From NCBI RefSeq assembly GCF_963668385.1, contig NZ_OY764327.1, forward strand, positions 1,860,001-1,924,000: DNA of 64,000 bases, read 5' to 3'. This document shows, piece after piece, positions 34,237-43,421 of this stretch. The notes below the pieces were generated by a model, which ran no database searches, had not been told where the DNA came from, and was given only the letters and a program-made list of their open reading frames with translations. Position 1 is the first letter of the stretch, and the number at the start of each line of letters is the position of its first letter. This stretch comes from an uncultured Carboxylicivirga sp. (GTDB taxonomy: Bacteria; Bacteroidota; Bacteroidia; Bacteroidales; Marinilabiliaceae). Both the position numbers and the translations under genes were made by a program.

Positions 34237-34746
34237 ATGAAGTTACAATCGTCATATTATAAAAGAGATGTATTAGAAATTGCGCCGGATTTGATAGGGA
34301 CGGTTTTGGTACGTCAGTTTGTAGATGGAACAATTGGACGGTGGCGTATTACCGAGACGGAGGCTTACAAGGGAGAGGAGGACGAAGCGTGCCATGCCCG
34401 AAAGGGAAGAACACCTCGTACCGAAGTCATGTATGCCGAAGGTGGAGCCATATATGTGTATCTTATTTACGGTATGTATTGGTTGTTGAATATCGTTACA
34501 GGTTCCCGTAATCATCCCCAAGCTGTTTTAATAAGAGGTTTGGAAAATATTGAAGGGCCAGGCAGAGTAGGTAAAACTTTGCAATTGGATAAAACCTTTT
34601 ATGGCGAAGATGTTTCAATGTCGGAAAGGATATGGATTGAAGAAGGGCAAGAGGAGGTTATTTATGAAACTTCACCTCGAATAGGAATTGATTATGCACC
34701 TGAAGAATGGCGATTAAAACCGTGGCGTTTTACAATGACTAAATGA
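34237..34746 (+). CDS. 3-methyladenine DNA glycosylase (AAG/MPG type)
   Basis: 169 aa, slightly short for the family (~190-200) but with all core parts: 'LEIAPDLIGTVLVRQ', catalytic Glu in 'RITETEAYKGEEDEACHA', 'RTPRTEVMYAEGGAIYVYLI' and 'YGMYWLLNIVTG', 'PQAVLIRGLE', 'GPGRVGKTLQ', and the end 'PRIGIDYAPEEWRLKPWRF'. Removes alkylated purines and hypoxanthine in base-excision repair. Starts 82 bp after guaD in the same direction and is followed by a degenerate repeat island. Confidence 0.93.
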   Translation: MKLQSSYYKRDVLEIAPDLIGTVLVRQFVDGTIGRWRITETEAYKGEEDEACHARKGRTPRTEVMYAEGGAIYVYLIYGMYWLLNIVTGSRNHPQAVLIRGLENIEGPGRVGKTLQLDKTFYGEDVSMSERIWIEEGQEEVIYETSPRIGIDYAPEEWRLKPWRFTMTK

Positions 34747-34880
34747 CTCTATTGCCGATGTATCAATTAATTGTTTAATTGAAAAACTGTTGAGTTGTTT
34801 AATTGCAAATAAACAACTCGACAAATCAACAGTTTAACTTTGTAATCGAAAATCGACACATTGATACATCGATTAATTGG
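34747..34880. repeat. Degenerate AATTGATTAATCGA-type repeat island
   Basis: Intergenic DNA built from recurring words (CAATTAATTG, GTTTAATTG, TCGACACATTGA at 34853, CGATTAATTGG). It contains the inverted pairs GAGTTGTTTA/TAAACAACTC and GATGTATCAAT/ATTGATACATC. The same words recur at 35255, 45973, 46563 and 48143; a smaller patch lies at 34155-34200. Confidence 0.6.
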
Positions 34881-35249
34881 TTAATTGATCGTTCTTCCAA
34901 AAGGAGTAAGGGCTACACCAGCCAGTTTAAAATGTTGGCGTGCAAAAGGAATCCCAATTATGGTAATTGCCAATACAATTCCCCAAAAAACGTGGGTAAG
35001 TGCAATGATAAAACCACCGAAAATTAGCCAGATTACATTCATTATAGTACTTAAGCAACCAGATGCCTGAGGATTGTATCCTACCTGAGTACCAAATGGC
35101 CATAGAGCTAGTATTCCTAACTTCATGGTTTGTAAGCCAAATGGAATGCCAACAATGGTAAGCATCAGAACTAAGCTACTTAAAAAGTATTCGATGGCGA
35201 TCATAAAGCCGCCAAATATCAACCAAATTATATTTCCTAAAAATGACAT
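34881..35249 (-). CDS. YccF domain-containing membrane protein
   Basis: 122 aa from the ATG at 35249, chosen because 'MSFLGNIIWLIFGGF' is the normal family start; the longer frame begins in repeat-like DNA. Two YccF-type halves, 'GNIIWLIFGGFMIAIEYFLS' and 'MNVIWLIFGGFIIALTHVFW', each followed by 'TIVGIPFGLQTMKLG' or 'TIIGIPFARQHFKLA', with about four membrane helices. Inner membrane; function unknown. Flanked by repeat islands on both sides. Confidence 0.85.
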   Translation of the reverse strand: MSFLGNIIWLIFGGFMIAIEYFLSSLVLMLTIVGIPFGLQTMKLGILALWPFGTQVGYNPQASGCLSTIMNVIWLIFGGFIIALTHVFWGIVLAITIIGIPFARQHFKLAGVALTPFGRTIN

Positions 35250-35254
35250 TTTAT

Positions 35255-35345
35255 TTTTTTTAAAGTCCGGAGAACTATGTTCGAAGTCCGAAAATTCATC
35301 GACACATTGAAAATTGATTAATTGAAGCAATCACTTCAGCCTTTA
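35255..35345. repeat. Short repeat island upstream of yccF
   Basis: Contains TCGACACATTGA (35299-35310) followed by AAAATTGATTAATTGAAG, the same words as the island at 34747-34880. Confidence 0.5.
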
Positions 35346-35362
35346 GCGTAATGAGCTAAATT

Positions 35363-35869
35363 CTATTTGTAATTCTCCAGTTTGCTTGCCATCTCTTTCA
35401 CATCCTCTACTTTAAAGTTGCCAAAGAATGAAAGTAAAACTCCATTTGTTTCACCTTGAAATAGTATATGGCATTCTTTAATTTTTCTGCCCGAACCATT
35501 TACACGTATGTCAACGGTTCCATTTTCGTTATCTATATCATACTCTTCGGTGTCGATCTTACGGAATTTACTTAATGGAAGGTAGCGTAAAGCTTCTCCT
35601 CTGAAATCCATGGACTCTTCATTTTCGGGTGCTTTGTAAATAACTACTTTTACTTCGTTTAGGTCTCCTGTAACTTTACTGTCGTTAGTACCATCATCAC
35701 TATCCAGATTCATATCGATGGCATTCAGCATCTCTTGCGAGAAAGAAAGCATGGTTATACCTTTTTTCAAAGCCATTTTTTCAAATAAACGGTCAGAAGG
35801 TCTGCTTTGTGCCTGTATGGAAATATTCAGGCTTAATAGTGCTATGGTAAAAAATGTTATTGTTTTCAT
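35363..35869 (-). CDS. DUF4252 family exported protein
   Basis: 168 aa. Signal peptide 'MKTITFFTIALLSLNISIQA' cleaved near 'AQS'. The rest fits DUF4252: 'RLFEKMALKKGITMLSFSQE' near the N-terminus, 'VKVVIYKAPEN' in the middle, and 'GVLLSFFGNFKVEDVKEMAS' near the end. Periplasmic or lipid-free secreted protein of unknown function, common in Bacteroidota. Last gene of the PadR-PspC unit, 24 bp after the preceding gene. Confidence 0.75.
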   Translation of the reverse strand: MKTITFFTIALLSLNISIQAQSRPSDRLFEKMALKKGITMLSFSQEMLNAIDMNLDSDDGTNDSKVTGDLNEVKVVIYKAPENEESMDFRGEALRYLPLSKFRKIDTEEYDIDNENGTVDIRVNGSGRKIKECHILFQGETNGVLLSFFGNFKVEDVKEMASKLENYK

Positions 35870-35893
35870 TGTAATTTGTTTTAGGTAGGATAA

Positions 35894-37402
35894 TTATTTC
35901 TCAGAATCAAAGTTGTAGTTGATAAATCGATCGAGGTAAGGACTAACAATTAGCTTTTTATTGTAGGGTATTTCAATATTGATAGAGACCTCCTGTTTGC
36001 GGGCCAGCGCTTCGTCGCCAACTACATAAGTTCGATCTAAATAGATAACCGAATCGTTTTGAGCCCAATAATATTCAGTAGTTTGGGCATTAAATTCTGC
36101 ATCATCTTCATTCATCCCCCGTGCAGTTTTGGTAATGCTAACCTCAAACTTATCACCTTTGTTAACGTTTATTGTTGGTTCTCCTTCAATAATTAATTTG
36201 TCGTTCAAAGCAGATAATTCAAGATTGTTGATTTCGAATAAATACTCTTTGTTTCCGAAATTACGATCATCATTGCCAAGTTTTAGATAAACAGTCTCAG
36301 CCGAAGTTTCTTGCAGTTGATGTGTTTCGGTAATAGTACCTTTTTCTTCAAAACTCTTCACCACTTTAAGTCCGGTAAAGAAGAGTAGAACAAGCCCTGC
36401 TAGCCAAAGGCCCAGTGCTAACATTCCAATTACTTTGCCGTTGGATTTAAATTGGAAAATTAATTTAAGTCCCAGATATAGAATGATGAAAAATGGTACC
36501 AGAATTAATAACCCGGCAGCGATACTAAATAGTAATTGATCGAGATGAGAAAACAAATGATAAGGTAATGTGGTAATAACTAAGTTGCTATTAGAGTGCG
36601 CTAAACCGGGCATGGCATCTTTTAGAACTAATACACCTGTTAATGTCATGATGAATAAAACACTGAATATTACGATGCCAATTCCTAAGATAATTCCAAC
36701 TACTCGTAGTACGGAGTTCAAAACATTGGCCATGGTGTCACCCGATTTATTCATGCGTTGTTGCATGTTTTTATAGCCCTGTGATTTCTTGTATGATTTA
36801 AACTTATCGGATACCGAATTGTATTCATTTTTGATATTATCCCCCATATCCTTAAATGTTACACCACCACGCATTCGTAAACGTTGCTCAATGGTTCGGG
36901 CTTCGGGCATCGCTATCCATAGCACAATGTATATTAAAGGTACGGCTCCAACAGATAATAATGTGGTAACTACAGCAATTACTCTGAATACAACCGGATC
37001 AATATCAACGTAAGCTCCCAGTCCTCCGCAAACGCCTGCAAATACTCTGTCTTCTCGGCTTCGGTAAAGACCTTTTCGTGTATAATATGGAGGAGGTGCA
37101 GAATAGTATTGTTCCGATTCTTTTTTTGGTTCTTCGGATTCATCTTCATCTACAATATCAGATGGCTCACCAATGGTTTCTATAATTTCTTCGACCAAAG
37201 AAAGTGTGATGTTGCTTTGTCCACTTTTAAAGATGAAAAGTTCAGCAATTCTGGCTTCAATGTCGTCTAGTATTTCCTGAGCTTCTTCGTTTTTGCCTAA
37301 ACGAGATTTGATAGTATCGAGGTATTTTTTGAGCTTTGCGTAGGCATCTTCTTCAATTTGAAACACCCTACCATCGAGATTTATATTGATTGTTTTATTC
37401 AT
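35894..37402 (-). CDS. PspC domain membrane protein (long form)
   Basis: 502 aa. Residues ~1-90 are a soluble helical domain ('YAKLKKYLDTIKSRLGKNEE', 'IEARIAELF', 'IIETIGEPSDIVDEDE') also present in the next paralog. PspC at ~110-180 ('REDRVFAGVCGGLGAYVDID', 'LIYIVLWIAMPEARTIEQRL'). Three or four further membrane helices (~215-345) follow, then a C-terminal ~155-residue beta-rich extracytoplasmic domain. PspC proteins sense or protect against envelope stress. In an operon with PadR, so probably induced under membrane-active conditions. The C-terminal domain is absent from the shorter paralog. Confidence 0.8.
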   Translation of the reverse strand: MNKTININLDGRVFQIEEDAYAKLKKYLDTIKSRLGKNEEAQEILDDIEARIAELFIFKSGQSNITLSLVEEIIETIGEPSDIVDEDESEEPKKESEQYYSAPPPYYTRKGLYRSREDRVFAGVCGGLGAYVDIDPVVFRVIAVVTTLLSVGAVPLIYIVLWIAMPEARTIEQRLRMRGGVTFKDMGDNIKNEYNSVSDKFKSYKKSQGYKNMQQRMNKSGDTMANVLNSVLRVVGIILGIGIVIFSVLFIMTLTGVLVLKDAMPGLAHSNSNLVITTLPYHLFSHLDQLLFSIAAGLLILVPFFIILYLGLKLIFQFKSNGKVIGMLALGLWLAGLVLLFFTGLKVVKSFEEKGTITETHQLQETSAETVYLKLGNDDRNFGNKEYLFEINNLELSALNDKLIIEGEPTINVNKGDKFEVSITKTARGMNEDDAEFNAQTTEYYWAQNDSVIYLDRTYVVGDEALARKQEVSINIEIPYNKKLIVSPYLDRFINYNFDSEK

Positions 37403-37445
37403 AGCGTTTATGGTAAATAATGATAAATAAATGCAGTGCTTTTCT

Positions 37446-38420
37446 TTATGTCATTATGATAAATCCTCCGAACATCCAAAAAATTGCTTTTAAAATGAGC
37501 CCACCAAGTAGTAAAAAGGCGATGATGTATAGTATTATCTTGAAAACAGCTTTAAAAACAAGACCTACTATTAATAGTACCAAAACAATAGGTAATGCTC
37601 CTGGAAAAAAGATGTGGTTGAATGTAGGTGCGATACCATGTGTTAGGGATGAAAAAGCAGCAAATGGTGCATGGAATATATATGGATCGAAATGAAATCT
37701 GCTAAAGGCAAAGATGCTCAATACAAATGCAATAATGATGAAAGTTGTTTTTTCGGATTTTGAAAAGCGACTAAAAAAATTCTCGCCTTTTTTATAGGTG
37801 TCGGTATGCTTAAAATTTTTGAAGTTCTTTTTTACTTCATCGTATTCATTCTTGATTGATTCTTCAATTGTATTGATAGTAATGTGCATGCCGCGCATCT
37901 CTAATTTTTGAGCCGTTGTAATGGCAGGTGGTAAAGCCATCCACAATACCAAATAAATTAGAATGATTACACCTGATGTAAAAGGAATCAGAATTAAAGC
38001 AATTATTCGTACAATAATACTGTCTATTCCGAAGTAGGCTGCAATGCCCGCACATACTCCTCCTAAAATACGATTGTCTATATCCCTATAGAAACGTTTA
38101 CTTGGTTTAACTAATGCTGTAGATGTTGGACGGCTTTTCGATTGCTTTTCTTCTTCTTCATCGGTCATATCTTCAGGTTCACCCATAATTGAAATCATAT
38201 TTTCAACCATGTTAATGGTAACTACATCTGTTTGACGATTGATCTTTTCTTCAAAAAGTTCAGCAATACGCGCTTCAATGTCTTTAATGATTTCATCGCC
38301 GCTCTCTTGATTTTTAAAACTTTTTTCGATGTTTTTTAAATAGGTGCTTAATCGGGCATAAGCATCTTCGTCGATAAAAAACTGACGACCGTTTATATTT
38401 GTGGTTATTGTTTTATTCAT
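37446..38420 (-). CDS. PspC domain membrane protein (short form)
   Basis: 324 aa. N-terminal soluble domain like the long form ('TITTNINGRQFFIDEDAYAR', 'IEARIAELFEEKINRQ', 'MVENMISIMGEPEDMTDEEE'), PspC domain ~110-180 ('DIDNRILGGVCAGIAAYFGI', 'LIYLVLWMALPPAITTAQKL'), then about four membrane helices. It lacks the C-terminal beta domain of the downstream paralog. Starts 8 bp after the padR stop, so the two are translated from one message. The paralog pair suggests tandem duplication followed by loss or gain of the extracytoplasmic domain. Confidence 0.8.
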   Translation of the reverse strand: MNKTITTNINGRQFFIDEDAYARLSTYLKNIEKSFKNQESGDEIIKDIEARIAELFEEKINRQTDVVTINMVENMISIMGEPEDMTDEEEEKQSKSRPTSTALVKPSKRFYRDIDNRILGGVCAGIAAYFGIDSIIVRIIALILIPFTSGVIILIYLVLWMALPPAITTAQKLEMRGMHITINTIEESIKNEYDEVKKNFKNFKHTDTYKKGENFFSRFSKSEKTTFIIIAFVLSIFAFSRFHFDPYIFHAPFAAFSSLTHGIAPTFNHIFFPGALPIVLVLLIVGLVFKAVFKIILYIIAFLLLGGLILKAIFWMFGGFIIMT

Positions 38421-38428
38421 GGCTATTA

Positions 38429-38758
38429 TTATTGGGGTTGGTGAATTAATTCTACAGCATTTACCAATTCTTTCCAGGATGAATCCATTTCGTTTAAGAA
38501 TGTTTTTCCATCTTCGGTTAATGCATAATATTTTCTTGGAGGTCCTTGTGTCGATTCTTCCCAGCGATAACTTAATAATTTTGCATTTTTTAATCGCGTT
38601 AGCAAAGGATATAAGGTGCCTTCAACAACAATCATCTTAGCCTCTTTAAGGGTGTTGATGATGTCTGAAGCATAAGCATCGTTATTGGCCAATATTGAAA
38701 GGATGCAATATTCGAGCACTCCTTTTCGCATTTGGGCTTTTATATTTTCTACATTCAT
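38429..38758 (-). CDS. PadR family transcriptional regulator
   Basis: 109 aa from ATG 38758; the longer frame runs into the preceding gene's region. Winged-helix PadR-N: 'QMRKGVLEYCILSILANNDA', 'YASDIINTLKEA', 'VVEGTLYPLLTRLKNAKLLS' and 'QGPPRKYYALTEDGKTFL'. A short form with only one C-terminal helix (PadR-s2 type). Dimeric repressor; autoregulation of the padR-pspC-pspC-DUF4252 unit is inferred from position. Confidence 0.9.
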   Translation of the reverse strand: MNVENIKAQMRKGVLEYCILSILANNDAYASDIINTLKEAKMIVVEGTLYPLLTRLKNAKLLSYRWEESTQGPPRKYYALTEDGKTFLNEMDSSWKELVNAVELIHQPQ

Positions 38759-38780
38759 GTGTGCTGTATTTAGTTTGATT

Positions 38781-39053
38781 TCAGATGTTGGAAAGTGGTT
38801 TTTGTTTGATAATAAACTCATTTTCCAGCCATCGGCTATTATCCACACTGTCTTTCTTTACTTTGATAGAGTCAGATGTGTTGTTTGTTCGCTCCTTGTC
38901 GGTCGTTACCGGTTGGATTTTGGTTTCATTGGTTGATTTTGTTTTTTCTAGTGAGTCTGTTCTAGAGATTTGTGCATAATTCAATGGGACATACAATAGA
39001 ATCGTTAGCGCTAACAAAAATCGTTTAAGTTTATTTCGATTAAGTAATCTCAT
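38781..39053 (-). CDS. Small exported protein of unknown function
   Basis: 90 aa. Signal peptide 'NKLKRFLLALTILLYVPLNY' with cleavage after 'YAQ', followed by a Lys/Thr/Ser/Asp-rich disordered stretch and a short ending 'WLENEFIIKQKPLSNI'. First gene of the padR-pspC unit (22 bp before the padR ATG). No family recognised. The clean signal peptide supports a real gene. Confidence 0.5.
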   Translation of the reverse strand: MRLLNRNKLKRFLLALTILLYVPLNYAQISRTDSLEKTKSTNETKIQPVTTDKERTNNTSDSIKVKKDSVDNSRWLENEFIIKQKPLSNI

Positions 39054-39230
39054 GACAGAATACTATTTTAAACAATGATATTGGTTATACAAATATATGT
39101 ATAAAAGAAGGTACTATGCAATACAAAGTACCATATTTTTGGTGATTGTTTCTGTTTGCTTTGATGAATCTCTTTTCTGGCAAGGCTTTTGAGATGAAAA
39201 TATTTTTTAATATGAGGGAAATAATTTTTA

Positions 39231-39238
39231 TACATTTG
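39231..39238 (+). promoter_or_regulatory. -7 element of the yqaA-like gene
   Basis: TACATTTG, full match to TAnnTTTG, 21 nt upstream of ATG 39260. It rules against the upstream start candidates at 39146-39200. Confidence 0.55.
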
Positions 39239-39259
39239 CCCCAAATTGAGTTAGTTTAC

Positions 39260-39700
39260 ATGTTTGAATCGGGATATTTAGCACTTTTTTTAGCGTCGTT
39301 TTTGGCAGCAACGGTTGTTCCGTTTAGTTCCGAAGCCTTATTGTCGGGTATGTTGGCAACAGGTTATGACTTATATTGGAGTTTGGCATTGGCAACACTT
39401 GGCAATTGGTTGGGAGGATTGAGCTCATACTATATTGGCTGGTTGGGAAAAACCGAGTGGATTGAAAAATACCTGAGAATAAAACATGAGCAGATAGTAA
39501 AAACTCAAAATAAGATTGCGGGTAAGGAGTTGTGGATTTCATTCTTTTGCTGGTTGCCTGGTGTGGGCGACGTTATTGCTGTTCTTCTGGGCTTATTAAA
39601 GGTGAATGTTTGGAATGCAGCTATTGGAATGTTGCTGGGTAAATTGGTTCGTTATGTGGTTTGGGCTTTATTGACTCTTAAGGTTATTGATCTCTTTTGA
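39260..39700 (+). CDS. YqaA/DedA-like membrane protein
   Basis: 146 aa from ATG 39260, supported by the promoter just upstream and by the natural start 'MFESGYLALFLASFLAATVV'. 'PFSSEALLSGMLATG' is followed by 'GNWLGGLSSYYIGWLGKTEW' and 'KELWISFFCWLPGVGDVIAV', typical of YqaA-type SNARE-associated/DedA proteins with about four membrane segments. DedA relatives flip undecaprenyl phosphate or phospholipids; YqaA itself is uncharacterised. Confidence 0.85.
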   Translation: MFESGYLALFLASFLAATVVPFSSEALLSGMLATGYDLYWSLALATLGNWLGGLSSYYIGWLGKTEWIEKYLRIKHEQIVKTQNKIAGKELWISFFCWLPGVGDVIAVLLGLLKVNVWNAAIGMLLGKLVRYVVWALLTLKVIDLF

Positions 39701-39752
39701 TTGTTAACTATAGGATTGAAAAAGTATTATTTTTACAGAAAATAATTATTTG

Positions 39753-41986
39753 ATGAAATACCTTTCTCGTCTATCAATTCTGCAATTTTTTTGCTGTGTT
39801 TATCTCTGCAAGCTCAAAATAAAACGATAAGTAATCCTACAAATCAATTAGATACCATTTATCATGATGATGTAAAAGTGGTAATGTATTCAATTTTAAA
39901 AAGTACTGCATCAACTAGTCATGATTATCAATTGTTTTCACCCGATGGTAATATTGAGTTGGGTGTTAATATTGCAGTTGATCAGATAAGCTATACGGTT
40001 TCAAAGGGTGCTTCTTCAATTCTTGAGCCTTCCATATTGGATTTGAGTATAAGTAATGGAAAGTTGGTGTCTGGGGTTGAAATCCTAAATGTGGTTAATC
40101 AGAATGAAAACGAGGTAATTCATTTTCCTTATGGAGAACGAAATACTTTTGAAAATAACTATCATGAAATTGTTTTCAATCTAAAGAACAAAAATGGCGT
40201 CTATTTCAATCTACGATTTCGAGCCTACAATCAAGGAATAGCTTTCTGTTTCAATTTTCCCGAGTCTTCTTCTTACAATCAATTATATATTAATGGCGAA
40301 ACTACTCAGTTTTCGTTTGCAACTTCGTTAACTGCCTATGCTGAGCCCTATAACGAAAATGGCTATACACCAAAATCGGTTAATTCTATTTCTAGAACTT
40401 TAATTCCGTTAACACTCACAGGTAGTGCTTTAAGTGTATGTATAAATGAGGCTAATAATGATCATTATGCTCGAATCGGTTTGAAAAGTGTTGGTAATAA
40501 TACTCTCCAATCTATTTATTTAGGAAGTAATAAGATTTGTGATGTGCCTTTTTCGTGTCCTTGGCGATATATGGTGATTGGTGAACAACCAAAAGATCTG
40601 ATCGAAAATAAGCAGATGGTTTACGGATTGGTTGAACAATCGGAGGAAAATACGAGTTGGATAAAGCCTGGTAAAGTTTATAGATGTATGCAATTAACCA
40701 CAGAAGGAGCAAAGAATGCAATTGATTTTTGCGATAATATGCATTTTCAATATATGATGTTCGATGCAGGATGGTATGGGTTGGGTTATGGTCAATCGAG
40801 GGAGCGTGATCCTAGTTCAGATCCAACTGATGTTGTTGATGAGATAAATATGGAAGAGGTTTGTGCATATGCAGAATCGAAAAATATTGGTGTGATTTTA
40901 TACATAAATAAAGTCGGATGGAATTATTACAATAATCAAACAATGCTTGATTTGTATGCCAGTTGGGGAATTAAAGGAATTAAGTTAGGTTTCATGGATG
41001 GATATTCTGCTACAGGTGTCAGACAAGTTTATAATATTATTAAAGGGGCTGCTAAAAGAAATATATTGGTTAATGTTCATGATGAGTTCAGATTTGCTGG
41101 CACCAACATGAAATATCCTAATTTACTAACGGCTGAAGGTATTAAAGGGAATGAATCGAGAAGTAATACAGGCGATCATACATCTTTGCTGCCATTTACC
41201 CGTTTTTTATCTGGTGCTGCCGATTATACTTTCTGTTTTAAAGGTAATGATAATAAACCTACCGGTTTAGGTACTAAAAAAGGACATCAGTTGGCGATAA
41301 GTATATTGTTTTATAGTCCATTGCAACATATTTTCTGGTATTCTCTTCCTACTGTTTATTCTGTGCCGGTTGAAGTTGAATTATTTAAAGAGATTCCTAC
41401 TGTTTGGGATGATTATACTGTTGCTGCAGCCCATATGGGGGACTATATTTCTATGGCACGACAAAAGGGTGATGTTTGGTATTTAGCTAGTATTAATGAT
41501 AATATAAGTAGAGAATTTATAGTGCCTTTAGATTTTTTGGATGACCAAACCAATTATGCCGTTACTGTGTATGGAGATACAGATGATGACTCTATAGAAA
41601 AAATAAAAACTACAACTGATCATATGTGGAGTGATGGTATAATCACACAAGAAGGATTACATGTGTCGTTAATGGCTAGTGGAGGTCAGGTATGTAAGTT
41701 TGAACCAAAACCATCGACTGGAATAAACGATATTAAAGCAGATTCAAGATTTAAAGTGTTTCCGAATCCTTCAAATGGAATAATTAAGATTTCGGACAAT
41801 ACGAATGGGCAATTGGTAAGTGTTACTGTTGTTTCTGTTGATGGGTTAAAAATGTATGAAAGAAAGAATGTTTTGCTATTGGAAGATGGAGTTATTGATT
41901 TGTCAATGTTGAAAGATGGGTGCTATGTTCTATCGATAGGTACTTCTAATCATGTAGAGTCTCATAAAATAATAATTAGTAAGTAG
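39753..41986 (+). CDS. Glycoside hydrolase family 97 with T9SS tail; signal peptide frameshifted
   Basis: Alpha-glucosidase or alpha-galactosidase type enzyme. N-terminal beta domain ('LFSPDGNIELGVNI', 'LRFRAYNQGIAFCFNF'), TIM barrel with 'MMFDAGWYG', 'GIKGIKLGFMDG' and 'PNLLTAEGIKGNES', then a beta domain, and at ~660-731 a type A secretion domain ('FKVFPNPSNGIIKIS', 'GCYVLSIGT'). In retaining GH97 enzymes the 'KxDFMD' Asp is the nucleophile; here it is Gly, so an inverting mechanism using the Glu residues of 'AEGIKGNE' is more likely. ATG 39753 opens a signal peptide ('MKYLSRLSILQFF'), but the T7 run at 39786-39792 is one base short of joining it to the enzyme frame; with T8 it reads on as 'LLCLSLQAQ'. 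The in-frame TTG at 39791 would give no signal. Confidence 0.8.
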
Positions 41987-42193
41987 ACTGTGTGAAAGTT
42001 GGTCTTTAATTAGCTGTTTCAATGTGTTTTTATTTTAATTATCACGTCTAATTGATAGATTTTTATCATTTTTGTGCCTGTTTTAAAAATGATTAATAAG
42101 TTTTTGGAGTTATCCAATGCTTAAAATAATATATCAACTACAGAAAGTAAGGGTTTGCTGTAATTCTGAGTTGACTTTAATTGATTGAATGTT

Positions 42194-43279
42194 ATGACAA
42201 CAGAAAAGACTGAAGGAATCAGTAATTCATCGTTTGATATTGCTGTTAAAAAAAGTCAGGCTTTAGAGGCTGATTTGCAATTAAATCCTCAAAAACACCG
42301 AGTGCTCACAGGTGACCGTCCGACGGGTAATCTTCATATTGGCCATTATTTCGGATCGTTGCAAAACCGTGTGCGTTTGCAGAATTTGGGTGTTGAAACT
42401 TTTATTGTTATTGCAGACTATCAGGTTTTGACCGATCGTGATGTTTTTAAAGATATTTCAAAGTTTGTGTTGGAATTAACCATCGATTATTTGGCTTGTG
42501 GTTTAGATCCTCATAAATTCAAAACACATATTTTCCCTCATAGTCATATTCCTGAATTAAACCAGTTATTGGTTCCATTTTTATCGTTGGTTTCTAATGC
42601 TGAATTGAGTAAGAATCCAACCATTAAAGAAGAGATTCAGGCATCGGGGCAAAATGTAATTAATGCGGGTATGTATACTTATCCTGTTCATCAGGCTGCT
42701 GATATTCTTTTCTGTAAAAGTGATGTGGTTCCTGTGGGTAAAGATCAGTTGCCTCATATTGAGTTGACTCGTAACATCGCTAAGCGATTTAATAAAAAAT
42801 TCAAGGCAAAAGTTTTTCGTGAACCAACAGGATTGTTGAGCGAAACGCCAATGATTCTTGGTTTAGATGGTGGTCAGAAAATGAGTAAGAGTAGAAACAA
42901 TACCATCATGATTAAGGCTACTGAAGATGAAACATTGAAAGCTGTAAAATCGGCTAAAACTGACTCGGAACGTATGATTACTTACGATCCGGATAATCGC
43001 CCTGAGGTAGCTAACTTGTTACGCATTGCTGCTTTGGCCTCAGGTGGTACTCCTGAGAAATTAGCTGCTGAAATTGGAGATCAGGGAGCTGGTAAATTAA
43101 AGCAAATTGTTACGGAATCAATCAACGAACATTTCCGCGAGATTCGTCAACGCCGTTCTCAGTTAGAGAATGATATTGATTTTGTAAAAAATATCTTACG
43201 CGAAGGTATTACAGAAGCACGTGGAGTGGCTCAAGCTACATTAGAAGAGGTGAGAGCTGCGATGAATATGGAAATATAA
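42194..43279 (+). CDS. trpS: Tryptophanyl-tRNA synthetase
   Basis: 361 aa from ATG 42194. Class I motifs 'GDRPTGNLHIGHYFGSL' (HIGH) and 'DGGQKMSKSRNN' (KMSKS), and the tryptophan site region 'MYTYPVHQAADILFCKSDVV'. Charges tRNA-Trp. Slightly longer than the E. coli enzyme because of an N-terminal ~35 residue extension. Single gene with its own terminator. Confidence 0.96.
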   Translation: MTTEKTEGISNSSFDIAVKKSQALEADLQLNPQKHRVLTGDRPTGNLHIGHYFGSLQNRVRLQNLGVETFIVIADYQVLTDRDVFKDISKFVLELTIDYLACGLDPHKFKTHIFPHSHIPELNQLLVPFLSLVSNAELSKNPTIKEEIQASGQNVINAGMYTYPVHQAADILFCKSDVVPVGKDQLPHIELTRNIAKRFNKKFKAKVFREPTGLLSETPMILGLDGGQKMSKSRNNTIMIKATEDETLKAVKSAKTDSERMITYDPDNRPEVANLLRIAALASGGTPEKLAAEIGDQGAGKLKQIVTESINEHFREIRQRRSQLENDIDFVKNILREGITEARGVAQATLEEVRAAMNMEI

Positions 43280-43306
43280 AAAATCATATCATTAAATAAT
43301 ATAATG

Positions 43307-43332
43307 AGGGAGGCTTATGCTTCCCTTTTTTT
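43307..43332 (+). terminator. Terminator after trpS
   Basis: AGGGAGGC-TTAT-GCTTCCCT stem (8 bp, one G-T) followed by T7. Confidence 0.85.
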
Positions 43333-43365
43333 GTGCTTAAATATTCAATTAACATTTATTTAATA

Positions 43366-43408
43366 TGACGTATTTGTACGTCAAAAATATCCGACGTATG
43401 TTTACGTC
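43366..43408 (+). promoter_or_regulatory. Two ArsR-type operators overlapping the ars promoter
   Basis: Operator 1: TGACGTA-TTTG-TACGTCA (43366-43383), perfect 7-bp arms. Operator 2: GACGTA-TGTT-TACGTC (43393-43408). Centres are 26 bp apart. The TTTG in the loop of operator 1 (43373) and TATGTTTA in operator 2 (43397) are spaced by 20 nt, exactly the -33/-7 geometry, so repressor binding would cover both promoter elements. The ATG of the regulator is 13 nt downstream. Confidence 0.8.
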
Positions 43409-43421
43409 AAAATAAGGGAGT

